Below, one piece after another: positions 1 to 10,108 of a stretch of 64,000 bases of DNA (position 1 is the first letter of the stretch; each line of letters opens with the position of its first letter). The stretch is from Thamnaconus septentrionalis (lineage: Eukaryota > Chordata > Actinopteri > Tetraodontiformes > Monacanthidae), in NCBI GenBank assembly GCA_009823395.1, contig CM020518.1:12644501-12708500 (forward strand), written 5' to 3'. The notes under the pieces are model-generated. The model saw nothing but the letters and a program-made list of their open reading frames with translations, searched no databases and was not told the DNA's origin. A program made the translations under genes and the position numbers.

Positions 1-162
1 TCATTGTTGTGTCTCTGTTGCTCCAACAGAGATCTCAGAGCTCTAGTGGCATTTTTAAAAATATTGCTGTTTTTTTCGAGAATATCAAAGAAATGAGCAA
101 TAACTGGTTAAACATGATACATGACGAGGATTTCATTTCATTTAAATTAGATGTCGACTCAC

Positions 163-418
163 CCTCTGCATGCTTGATTTGGCCCTGTCCAGAGCATCTT
201 CATAGCCCCTTCTGCCTCAGCTCACTCAGGCTCTGATAGTCCTCAACCGTGTTGCACCTGCAATAGTATCTTCCAGTTGCAGGTGTCCAGGGCATGACAC
301 AGGTAGACCTGGAGCAGGTAGCGCAGCACGTCCGCCTCCCACTGCAACACCTCAACGGATCCGAGGAGCACCATCCACACTTCCTCCGTGGTGAATGACA
401 TCTCATCCATCCAGTTAA
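163..418 (-). pseudogene. JMY-like exon relic, unit 1
   Basis: The minus strand reads as a protein-like segment in pieces: a frame beginning DEMSFTTEEVWMVLL and running to LLQVQH, then a second frame with VEDYQSLSELRQKG, then a third with YEDALDRAK, ending at a good splice donor (GTGAGT just below 163). Two frameshifts are needed to join the pieces, so it is broken. The end resembles, from memory, the N-terminal helical region of JMY/WHAMM actin nucleators. JMY is the expected neighbour beyond BHMT in vertebrates, in this orientation. The assignment is an inference; the coding-like exon ending at a donor is what is seen. Confidence 0.45.
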
Positions 419-590
419 ATCAGCAAAGTCAGGTTGAGTTTCGAACAGTCTCTTTTTGGCTGGGACGTCCCAGATTTGGGTCAAAACAGGAGTGTCCCGC
501 ATGGAACGTCACTTGTCCCGGGTAAAGGACAGAAGCATGAATAAAAAAGAAAACAAAACAAAAAAAGAAAACAAAACCAAAAAAAAGAAG

Positions 591-619
591 GTGTGTGTGT
601 GTGTGTGTCTGTGTGCGTG
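591..619 (+). repeat. GT-rich microsatellite, length-variable between units
   Basis: A GT tract runs into GTGCGTGCATG. Unit 2 lacks the pure GT tract (around 4467) and unit 3 has a longer one (about 8319-8349). An A-rich stretch precedes it in every unit. Confidence 0.9.
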
Positions 620-794
620 CATGTATGCCAGGGTGCATTGTGTCTCTCTGTCTGTCTGTGTTGGAGTCAAGCCCCAGCACCCAATTGCAAGGTCCATTCA
701 TTTCAATGTAGTTTCTCACCCAGCGCATATGGTTTCGGATTCAGCCATAGAACTTCCTGTCATGCCTCTGTAGCTCCCGCAATGCATTAGGAAG

Positions 795-900
795 CATCAG
801 CCAATCAGGACAAGCCGAGACACAGCACTTATGACGCAGTAACGTTTTCTGGCGAGTTTTTGGACTTTATATATGAAAAAAATGATTGAAAAGCTGAACC
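795..900 (+). promoter_or_regulatory. CCAAT plus TATA promoter-like segment of the HMG-box gene, unit 1
   Basis: AGCCAATCAGGAC lies near 798-810 and TTTATATATG near 865-874, a spacing typical of a CCAAT/TATA RNA polymerase II promoter on the plus strand. It sits upstream of the HMG-box exons. The same pair occurs in unit 2 (near 4656 and 4722) and unit 3 (near 8532 and 8600). The transcription start is not shown by the sequence. Confidence 0.5.
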
Positions 901-1601
901 GCGCTTAAGGTCGCAGTCGTCCTGTCGGCAGTTTTACAGGCGTTTCTATTTGTATTGGGGAAAATGTGGAAAATGCATCTTGGGCCTATGTTGTGTCGGC
1001 TGCAATACCTCGACTGGCCACTGGAGAAAAATCTCCGCGCCGTCACATTGCCAGTCCGGTTGCCAGTTGTAAAATGACATTCTTGGTTGGAACGATGTCT
1101 GAAAAGGGCGCTAGGACCTACTCGGCCAAAAGGGCATGGTAAGCACCTGCGCAGTCGCTATAGGGGGTGGGGCTTCGAGAGAATTTTCACTCATCGGTAA
1201 ATCACACAATGAGCGCAAGTTTCGACACGTGGCGACAGTGAGTACGGGTTTGTCGAGGCCACAGAAAAAAGTTTTCTATGCCATTTACACTGTTTCGCAT
1301 TTGTTTCGGCTGTGTTGAAGAACAGCATGAACATGTTTTTCAGCGACTGCGGCGCACCGACGCCTCGTTCCACGCTGCCTCTGCTGCTGGAAAAACGTGA
1401 ACTGCTTGACAGGCGCTCACTCAGTTCGACATGATCACTACTAGAAGCTGTGAGGTCAGACTAGTTGAGTCAGGCCATGCTCATTTTTAGCATCACTTTT
1501 ACAACCGTCCAGTAAGTCTCAAAGACGCAATGAAAACACAACCAGTGAGCTTCTGATGCTAGCTTCACGCACTAAAACATCTGTGTATTGTATCTGTGTA
1601 G

Positions 1602-2406
1602 AAACGGAGAGCCGGTTTATGGGATGCTTCCCAGTGTTTATGGTGCTGCTGGTCCTGCTCCTCAGAGTGCGGCGATGAACCCAAAGTAAGAACTAAGTTT
1701 TGCTCCAAATGTACTTAATTCTCACGACGCTTGCCCACAATCACTGGTGCCAATCCATACAGCACCAGGTGTGCTGTCAGATGCTCAAGATTGAGCTTTT
1801 TTTCTGGATTCAGTTTTGTTCACTGTTGTTGTTTTAACATTCTTTTAATTCTTTATGTTTTGCCACAGAAAAAGAAACCGCACACCCGACCTCCCATACA
1901 TCAAGAAGCCCATGAACGCATTCATGGTGTTCCGAAAAGAGCAGCGCAAAAAGGTCATGGAGGACCTGAAAATCAGTGACAGCGCTGCAGTCAATGCAGT
2001 TCTGGGCAAGATGGTGAGTGAACCGTTTACAGGTTGGAGATGTGTTGATTCATTCATAGCTATTATACAACTTAATTCACCAAGAGTGGACCTGCTGACA
2101 TGGTGTTGCTGTGTGCCCTCAGTGGAGGTCGCTGTCCAAAGAGGAGCAGGATGCATATTATGAAAAGGCCAGAGTGGAGAAAGAGCTCCACTCCCAGCAG
2201 CACCCAGGCTGGTCGGCCACATTCAATTACGTATGTACACCACACAGAGTCACAGTGCAACATTACACCACAACTGTGGAAGCAAAGCACCATCAGAGTG
2301 CACAAGACATGCTTCTGCCAACTGATCTCAGACCTTTTCTGGTTTCGTGTAGGGTCGAAGTAAAAGAATCAAAAGGAGTGGCAGATGGACGCCTTCATCG
2401 CAGTGA
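1602..2406 (+). CDS. TCF/LEF-type HMG-box protein, unit 1 copy (3' part, intact as read)
   Basis: Four coding exons join in frame: 1602-1685, 1869-2013, 2123-2230 and 2353-2406, all with AG acceptors and GT donors, ending in TGA. The first encodes a short Pro/Gly/Ala-rich stretch ([17 protein letters not shown]). Exons two and three encode one HMG box, from [19 protein letters not shown] through AVLGKM and WRSLSKEEQ to [10 protein letters not shown]. The last gives the basic tail GRSKRIKRS. The PMNAFM core, tryptophans, YYEKA and PGWSA..NYG followed by a basic tail are hallmarks of the TCF/LEF branch, which binds DNA in the minor groove as Wnt effectors. No beta-catenin-binding N-terminus was found and the 5' coding exons are not identified, so the start is unknown. 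Of the three copies only this one has no break in the box. A role in transcription is family inference. Confidence 0.75.
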
Positions 2407-2693
2407 CAGGTAGGCCTCATGAAAACCTGATGATGGGAACACAACGTTTATGATTCTTCCAGAGAAATGATTAATACGAGAAAGAGATGGAGGACCTTTT
2501 TTTAAGAAAAAGATGAAATAAAATACAAATTTCTTTTGCTTGAGGTGCAGATATTGGTCTCACATGTTTACAATTGAAAAGAAATGTAGTTCTCAAGAAT
2601 TAGCATCACCATCCATCTGACAGTGCAGGCTACCAGGGTGCTAGCACACATCACTCATGTTTGCGTGTTTTGTTTTGTTTCTTTGTGTTTCAG

Positions 2694-2815
2694 AATCTGC
2701 AGTCCTCTTGACGGACATCTCCTCTGCACCGTGTCAGTCCTGTTTGTGTATATGTTGTATATATTAGATGTTGTAGTGTATATTTTAAAAACATGTAAAT
2801 AAACTTTTTTACTAT
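2694..2815 (+). other. Putative 3' untranslated exon and poly(A) signal of unit 1 HMG gene
   Basis: A good acceptor (TTTGTGTTTCAG) ends at 2693. AATAAA is at 2798-2803. A donor (CAG then GTAGGC) follows the stop codon at 2409, so a spliced 3' UTR is plausible. The exon is conserved in units 2 (from 6514) and 3 (from about 10362), but its body differs between unit 1 and units 2/3. Confidence 0.5.
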
Positions 2816-3111
2816 TTTTAACATCATGAGGTTGTGTTCGGCGGTCTGACTGAAGTTGAAACACTCACAATTTCTAATGCAGCATAAGTAAAAAGCTACT
2901 AAGAGATGATACAAATATTTGATTGATACCTCTGGTAATAACTTTCTAGATAATTCAAAAGTGAAAGTAAGTTTTAAAAGAAAAAAATGAATTTCTTTTC
3001 TTTCTGCAATACTTTTTGAACCACCTGGTGGCGCCCCATCCTTTCAGAACATGCAGAGTGTTTTCACAGCTAATTTTTCTCTTGCAATAAGTTCACGCGA
3101 CTAGAAGTTTT

Positions 3112-3141
3112 AATCATTTAAATATAGGCATTTAAATGATT
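3112..3141. repeat. Perfect 12-bp inverted repeat (hairpin), unit 1
   Basis: AATCATTTAAAT, a six-base loop ATAGGC, then ATTTAAATGATT: exactly complementary arms. Copies are at about 6965-6994 and 10811-10840. The equivalent sequence near the intact bhmt gene (about 21615-21650) lacks the left arm. Confidence 0.85.
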
Positions 3142-3300
3142 CAAACTGGAGTGCTAATTTCAAGTGCCGACTACCGGACCTCTCCTGAAACAAAGTAAAA
3201 TTTGTCTTTTACGAAAAATATCAGACAGATGTTGGCTTTTAAGGGAGGGTGGAGGAAACTTTAGAGACTCTTAGATCCTCTGAACGGTACCTGGGGAAGC

Positions 3301-3668
3301 TCACTGGCACTGGGCCTTGTCAAACAGAGCCTGCAGCTGCTGCTTGCTGGTGGCCTCCTTCTGCTGCATCAGGTCAGCATGGCCCTTGGTGACACCCCAG
3401 GCAGCCAACAATGTACCTCTGTGATGAGGACGTCCACGTCCTTGATGACGAACACACCCAGCTGCTTCTTGAAGATGGCCTTGATCTGCACTCCCTGTGA
3501 GCCAGGAGACAAGGGCACACAACCAACTTCATCAGATGGTGTGTGCACGTGTAAGTGCAAAGGAAACACCTTGTATGCATCAGGGACAAGTTCGTGCCTC
3601 TCTCTAACCTCTCTTCTCCAGGGCGAAGACGAAGCCTCCGTCCCCGATAACCATCTTGTCTGCATCTA
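3301..3668 (-). pseudogene. Scrambled bhmt remnant, unit 1
   Basis: Minus strand. 3607-3668 matches part of bhmt exon 2 ([20 protein letters not shown]), 3414-3505 matches the two ends of exon 4 with the middle deleted, and 3301-3403 matches the 3' part of exon 8 up to the natural stop ([10 protein letters not shown]). Exons 1, 3, 5, 6 and 7 and the Zn-binding cysteines are absent and the pieces are not in one frame, so no enzyme can be made. Similarity continues to the right end of the unit and leftwards through bhmt 3' flanking DNA (about 3040-3300 against 21560-21810), so this is a genomic duplicate with deletions, not a retrocopy. Confidence 0.9.
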
Positions 3669-4035
3669 GGTGCACACAAAAAAGGAAAGTGAAGAACAAG
3701 CGTTATGATTTTCATGGGAAAAAAAAAGTCTTTGCTGAGACATGGAATAAAACTATATTTTTTTCAGGGCTGGTTTGAGCTTAGTCAATACTTTTTGTTT
3801 TTCTCCTTGTCTAGTCCAGAGATTCTTTACAGGTTAACAAATAACAGATAATTAGTTATTCGCTGCAGGTGCTTCATTGTTGTGTCTCTGTTGCTCCAAC
3901 AGAGATCTCAGAGCTCCAGTGGCATTTTTAAAAATATTGCTGTTTTTTTCGAGAATATCAAAGAAATGAGCAATAACTGGTTAAACATGATACATGACGA
4001 GGATTTCATTTCATTTAAATTAGATGTCGACTCAC

Positions 4036-4291
4036 CCTCTGCATGCTTGATTTGGCCCTGTCCAGAGCATCTTCATAGCCCCTTCTGCCTCAGCTCACTC
4101 AGGCTCTGATAGTCCTCAACCGTGTTGCACCTGCAATAGTATCTTCCAGTTGCAGGTGTCCAGGGCATGACACAGGTAGACCTGGAGCAGGTAGCGCAGC
4201 ACGTCCGCCTCCCACTGCAACACCTCAACGGATCCGAGGAGAACCGTCCACACTTCCTCCGTGGTGAATGACATCTCATCCATCCAGTTAA
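4036..4291 (-). pseudogene. JMY-like exon relic, unit 2
   Basis: Copy of the relic at 163-418 with the same two frame breaks and the same GTGAGT donor. It differs by a few substitutions, for example near 4242-4247. It is not a functional exon as read. Confidence 0.45.
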
Positions 4292-5458
4292 ATCAGCAAA
4301 GTCAGGTTGAGTTTCAAACAGTCTCTCTTTTTGGCTGGGACGTCCCAGATTTGGGTCAAAAAAGGAGTGTCCCGCATGGAACGTCACTTGTCCCGGGTAA
4401 AGGACAGAAGCATGAATAAAAAAGAAAACAAAACAAAAAAAAGAAAACAAAACCAAAAAAAAGAAGGTGTGCGTGCATGTATGCCAGGGTGCATTGTGTC
4501 TCTCTGTCTGTCTGTGTTGGAGTCAAGCCCCAGCACCCAATTGCAAGGTCCATTCATTTCAATGTAGTTTCTCACCCAGCGCATATGGTTTCGGATTCAG
4601 CCATAGAACTTCCTGTCATGCCTCTGTAGCTCCCGCAATGCATTAGGAAGCATCAGCCAATCAGGACAAGCCGAGACACAGCACGTATGACGCAGTAACG
4701 TTTTCTGGCGAGTTTCCGGACTTTATATATGAAAAAAAGTATTGAAAAACTGAACCGCGCTTTAGGTCGCAGTTGTCCTGTCGGCAGTTTTACAGGCGTT
4801 TCTATTTGTATTGGGGAAAATGTGGAAAATGCATCTTGGGCCTATGTTGTGTTGGCTGCAATACCTCGACTGGCCAATGGAGAAAAATCTCCGCGCCGTC
4901 ACATTGCCAGTCCGGTTGCCAGTTGTAAAATGACATTCTTGGTTGGAACGATGTCTGAAAAGGGCGCTAGGACCTACTCGGCCAAAAGGGCATGGTAAGC
5001 ACCTGCGCAGTCGCTATAGGGGGGTGGGGCTTCGAGAGAATTTTCACTCATCGGTAAATCACACAATGAGCGCAAGTTTCGACACGTGGCGACAGTGAGT
5101 ACGGGTTTGTCGAGGCCACAGAAAAAAGTTTTCTATGCCATTTACACTGTTTCGCATTTGTTTCGGCTGTGTTGAAGAACAGCATGAACATGTTTTTCAG
5201 CGACTGCGGCGCACCGACGCCTCGTTCCACGCTGCCCTCTGCTGGTGAAAAACGTGAACTGCTTGACAGGCGCTCACTCAGTTCGACATGATCACTACTA
5301 GAAGCTGTGAGGTCAGACTAGTTGAGTCAGGCCATGCTCATTTTTAGCATCACTTTTACAACCGTCCAGTAAGTCTCAAAGACGCAATGAAAACACAACC
5401 AGTGAGCTTCTGATGCTAGCTTCATGCACTAAAACATCTGTGTATTGTATCTGTGTAG

Positions 5459-6260
5459 AAACGGAGAGCCGGTTTATGGGATGCTTCCCAGTGTTTATGG
5501 TGCTGCTGGTCCTGCTCCTCAGAGTGCGGCGATGAACCCAAAGTAAGAACTAAGTTTTGCTCCAAATGTACTTAATTCTCACGACGCTTGCCCACAATCA
5601 CTGGTGTCAATCCATACAGCACCAGGTGTGCTGTCAGATGCTCAAGATTGAGCTTTTTTCTGGATTCAGTTTTGTTCACTGTTGTTGTTTTAACATTCTT
5701 TAATTCTTTATGTTTTGCCACAGAAAAAGAAACCGCACACCCGACCTCCCATACATCAAGAAGCCCATGAACGCATTCATGGTGTTCCAAAAGAGCAGCG
5801 CAAAAAGGTCATGGAGGACCTGAAAATCAGTGACAGCGCTGCAGTCAATGCAGTTCTGGGCAAGATGGTGAGTGAACCGTTTACAGGTTGGAGATGTGTT
5901 GATTCATTCATAGCTATTATACAACTTAATTCACCAAGAGTGGACCTGCTGACATGGTGTTGCTGTGTGCCCTCAGTGGAGGTCGCTGTCCAAAGAGGAG
6001 CAGGATGCATATTATGAAAAGGCCAGAGTGGAGAAAGAGCTCCACTCCCAGCAGCACCCAGGCTGGTCGGCCACATTCAATTACGTATGTACACCACACA
6101 GAGTCACAGTGCAACACTACACCACAACTGTGGAAGCAAAGCACCATCAGAGTGCACAAGACATGCTTCTGCCAACTGATCTCAGACCTTTTCTGGTTTC
6201 GTGTAGGGTCGAAGTAAAAGAATCAAAAGGAGTGGCAGATGGACGCCTTCATCGCAGTGA
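5459..6260 (+). pseudogene. TCF/LEF-type HMG-box gene, unit 2 copy, frameshifted
   Basis: Same exon layout as unit 1: 5459-5542, 5724-5867, 5977-6084 and 6207-6260, with the same splice sites. Exon two is 144 bp instead of 145 because one base is missing just after GTGTTCC near 5788. This breaks the frame inside helix 1 of the HMG box. The promoter-like segment, other exons and poly(A) region are preserved, so the copy may be transcribed but cannot encode the full box as read. A sequencing error at a short A run is an alternative explanation. Confidence 0.75.
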
Positions 6261-7156
6261 CAGGTAGGCCTCATGAAAACCTGATGATGGGAACACAACG
6301 TTTACGATTCTTCCAGAGAAATAATTAATACGAGAAAGAGATGGAGGACCTTTTTTAAGAGAAAGATGAAATAAAATACAATTTCATGTTTACGATTGAA
6401 AAAGAAATGCAGTTATAAAGAATTAGCATCACCATCCATCTGACAGGACTGGCTACCAGGGTGCTAGCATACATCACTCGTGTTTGCCTGTTTTTTGTTT
6501 CTTTGTGTTTCAGAATCTGCAGTCCTTCCTGTGACTGAGCTCTCCTCTGCACCGTGTACAGTCTTCAGATCCCTGTTTGTGTATATGTTCTATATATTAG
6601 GTTTTGTAGTGTATATTTTAAAAGATAAAAGATATAAAAAATATATGTAAATAAATTTTTTTACTATTTTTAACATCATGAGGTTGTGTTCGGCGGTCTG
6701 ACTGAAGTTGAAACACTCACAATTTCTAATGCAGCATAAGTAAACAACTGCTAAGACATTATTCAAGTATTTGATTGATATCTGTGGTAATAATTTTCAA
6801 GATAATTCAAAGGTGAAAGTCAATTTAAAAAGACAAAATTTCATTTCATTTCATTCTGCACACTTTTTTTAAACCACCTGGTGGCGCCCCATCCTTTCAG
6901 AACATGCAGAGTGTTTTCACAGCTAATTTTTCTCTTGCAATAAGTTCACGCGACTAGAAGTTTTAATCATTTAAATATAGGCATTTAAATGATTCAAACT
7001 GGAGTGCTAATTTCAAGTGCCGACTACCGGACCTCTCCTGAAACAAAGTAAAATTTGTCTTTTACGAAAAAATATCAGACAGATGTTGGCTTTTAAGGGA
7101 GGGTGGAGGAAACTTTAGAGACTCTTAGATCCTCTGAACGGTACCTGGGGGGAAGC

Positions 7157-7522
7157 TCACTGGCACTGGGCCTTGTCAAACAGAGCCTGCAGCTGCTGCT
7201 TGCTGGTGGCCTCCTTCTGCTGCATCAGGTCAGCATGGCCCTTGGTGACACCCCAGGCAGCCAACAATGTACCTCTGTGATGAGGACGTCCACGTCCTTG
7301 ATGACGAACACACCCAGCTGCTTCTTGAAGATGGCCTTGATCTGCACTCCTGTGAGCCAGGAGACAAGGGCACACAACCAACTTCATCAGATGGGTGTGC
7401 ACGTGTAAGTGCAAAGGAAACACCTTGTATGCATCAGGGACAAGTTCGTGCCTCTCTCTAACCTCTCTTCTCCAGGGCGAAGACGAAGCCTCCGTCCCCG
7501 ATAACCATCTTGTCTGCATCTA
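7157..7522 (-). pseudogene. Scrambled bhmt remnant, unit 2
   Basis: Same exon 2, deleted exon 4 and exon 8 mosaic as unit 1. Small indels leave one continuous 120-codon frame (7157-7519) that is in the bhmt frame only for the exon 8 part ([13 protein letters not shown] to the stop) and out of frame for the rest. It is best read as accidental, not as a new protein. Confidence 0.9.
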
Positions 7523-7890
7523 GGTGCACACAAAAAAGGAAAGTGAAGAACAAGCGTTATGATTTTCATGGGAAAAAAAAAAGTCTTTGCTGAGACATGG
7601 AATAAAACTATATTTTTTTCAGGGCTGGTTTGAGCTTAGTCAATACTTTTTGTTTTTCTCCTTGTCTAGTCCAGAGATTCTTTACAGGTTAACAAATAAC
7701 AGATAATTAGTTATTCGCTGCAGGTGCTTCATTGTTGTGTCTCTGTTGCTCCAACAGAGATCTCAGAGCTCCAGTGGCATTTTTAAAAATATTGCTGTTT
7801 TTTTCGAGAATATCAAAGAAATGAGCAATAACTGGTTAAACATGATACATGACGAGGATTTCATTTCATTTAAATTAGATGTCGACTCAC

Positions 7891-8146
7891 CCTCTGCATG
7901 CTTGATTTGGCCCTGTCCAGAGCATCTTCATAGCCCCTTCTGCCTCAGCTCACTCAGGCTCTGATAGTCCTCAACCGTGTTGCACCTGCAATAGTATCTT
8001 CCAGTTGCAGGTGTCCAGGGCATGACACAGGTAGACCTGGAGCAGGTAGCGCAGCACGTCCGCCTCCCACTGCAACACCTCAACGGATCCGAGGAGCACC
8101 ATCCACACTTCCTCCGTGGTGAATGACATCTCATCCATCCAGTTAA
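7891..8146 (-). pseudogene. JMY-like exon relic, unit 3
   Basis: Third copy of the same frameshifted minus-strand exon, essentially identical to the unit 1 copy in this stretch and followed by the same donor. Confidence 0.45.
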
Positions 8147-9330
8147 ATCAGCAAAGTCAGGTTGAGTTTCGAACAGTCTCTTTTTGGCTGGGACGTCCCA
8201 GATTTGGGTCAAAAAAGGAGTGTCCCGCATGGAACGTCACTTGTCCCGGGTAAAGGACAAAAGCATGAATAAAAAAGAAAACAAAACAAAAAAAGAAAAC
8301 AAAACCAAAATAAAGAAGGTGTGTGTGTGTGTGTGTGTGTGTCTGTGTGCGTGCATGTATGCCAGGGTGCATTGTGTCTCTCTGTCTGTCTGTGTTGGAG
8401 TCAAGCCCCAGCACCCAATTGCAAGGTCCATTCATTTCAATGTAGTTTCTCACCCAGCGCATATGGTTTCGGATTCAGCCATAGAACTTCCTGTCATGCC
8501 TCTGTAGCTCCCGCAATGCATTAGGAAGCATCAGCCAATCAGGACAAGCCGAGACACAGCACTTATGACGCAGTAACGTTTTCTGGCGAGTTTTTGGACT
8601 TTATATATGAAAAAATGATTGAAAAGCTGAACCGGCGCTTAAGGTCATGATCGTCCTGTCGGCAGTTTTACAGGCGTTTCTATTTGTATTGGGGAAAATG
8701 TGGAAAATGCATCTTGGGCCTATGTTGTGTCGGCTGCAATACCTCGACTGGCCACTGGAGAAAAATCTCCGCGCCGTCACATTGCCAGTCCGGTTGCCAG
8801 TTGTAAAATGACATTCTTGGTTGGAACGATGTCTGAAAAGGGCGCTAGGACCTACTCGGCCAAAGGGCATGGTAAGCACCTGCGCAGTCGCTATAGGGGT
8901 GGGGCTTGAGAGAATTTTCACTCATCGGTAAATCACACAATGAGCGCAAGTTTCGACACGTGGCGACAGTGAGTACGGGTTTGTCGAGGCCACAGAAAAA
9001 AGTTTTCTATGCCATTTACACTGTTTCGCATTTGTTTTGGCTGTGTTGAAGAACAGCATGAACATGTTTTTCAGCGACTGCGGCGCACCGACGCCTCGTT
9101 CCACGCTGCCCTCTGCTGGTGAAAACGTGAACTGCTTGACAGGCGCTCACTCAGTTCGACATGATCACTACTAGAAGCTGTGAGGTCAGACTAGTTGAGT
9201 CAGGCCATGCTCATTTTTAGCATCACTTTACAACCGTCCAGTAAGTCTCAAAGACGCAATGAAAACACAACCAGTGAGCTTCTGATGCTAGCTTCATGCA
9301 CTAAAACATCTGTGTATTGTATCTGTGTAG

Positions 9331-10108
9331 AAACGGAGGCGGTTTATGGGATGCTTCCCAGTGTTTATGGTGCTGCTGGTCCTGCTCCTCAAAGTGCAGT
9401 GATGAACCCAAAGTAAGAACTAAGTTTTGCTCCAAATGTACTTATTTCTCACGACGCTTGCCCACAATCACTGGTGTCAATCCATACAGCACCAGGTGTG
9501 CTGTTAGATGATTCAGTTTTGTTCACTGTTGTTGTTTTAACATTCTTTTAATTCTTTATGTTTTGCCACAGAAAAAGAAACCGCACGGTCGACCATCCCG
9601 ACATCAAAAGGCCCATGAATGTGTTCATTATCTTCAGAAAAGAGCAGCGCAAAAAGGTCACGCAAGACCTGAAAATCAGGGACAGCGCTGCTCTACATGC
9701 AGTTCTGGGCAAGATGGTGAGTGAACTGTTTACAGGTTGGAGATGTATAGATTCATTCATAGCTAAGATACAACTCAATGCCCCAAGAGTGGACCTGCTG
9801 ACATGGTGTTGCTGTGTGCCCTCAGTGGAGGTCACTGTCAAATGAGGAGCAGGACGTATATTATGAAAAGGCCAGAGTGGAGAAAGAGCTCCACTCCCAG
9901 CAGCACCCAGGCTGGTCGGCCACGTTCAATTACATATGTACACCACACAGAGTCACAGTGCAACACTACACCACAACTGTGGAAGCAAAGCACATCAGAG
10001 TGCACAAGACATGCTTCTGCCAACTGATCTCAGACCTTTTCTGGTTTCGTGTAGGGTTGATAAAAGAATCAAAAGGAGTGGCAGATGGGCGCCTTCATCG
10101 TGAGTGAC
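9331..10108 (+). pseudogene. TCF/LEF-type HMG-box gene, unit 3 copy, several defects
   Basis: Exons at 9331-9412, 9572-9716 and 9826-9933, with a candidate last exon from 10055. The HMG exons are open but diverged: IKRPMNVFIIFRKEQ in helix 1 and [11 protein letters not shown] in helix 2. Defects: a 2-bp deletion in the first exon (GGAGGCGG against GGAGAGCCGG), loss of the donor after exon three (GTATGT became ATATGT at 9934), and an in-frame TGA as the second codon of the last exon (10058-10060). Without splicing, the frame reads through the former intron to a stop at 10107. It is probably a decaying copy; a divergent gene-conversion tract covers the HMG exons. Confidence 0.7.

Larger units (their letters stand above)
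1..3873. repeat. Tandem array unit 1 (about 3.87 kb)
   Basis: First of three full head-to-tail units. The opening bases (tcattgttgtgtctctg) recur at 3874 and 7729 and, altered, at 11572, giving periods of 3873, 3855 and 3843 bp. The unit holds a JMY-like exon relic (minus), a GT-rich microsatellite, a CCAAT/TATA segment, a TCF/LEF-type HMG-box gene (plus), a hairpin and a bhmt relic (minus). The window opens inside or at the edge of the array, so more units may lie to the left. The unit start chosen here is simply base 1, not a biological junction. Confidence 0.95.
3874..7728. repeat. Tandem array unit 2
   Basis: Second full unit, nearly identical to unit 1 over most of its length. It lacks the GT microsatellite present in units 1 and 3, and has private differences near 4240 and 4700. 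Its segment after about 6370 matches unit 3 better than unit 1. The HMG-box exon carries a 1-bp deletion near 5788. Confidence 0.95.

Noticed and set aside
4729..4998. 89-codon frame beginning MKKSIEKLNRALG, possible first exon of the HMG gene
   Set aside because: The same frame is stopped in unit 1 (CGC GCT TAA) and shifted in unit 3, and joining it to the next exon at the GTAAGC donor gives a stop.
7157..7519. 120-codon chimeric frame in the unit 2 bhmt remnant
   Set aside because: Out of the bhmt frame for the exon 2 and 4 parts; the other units do not keep it open.
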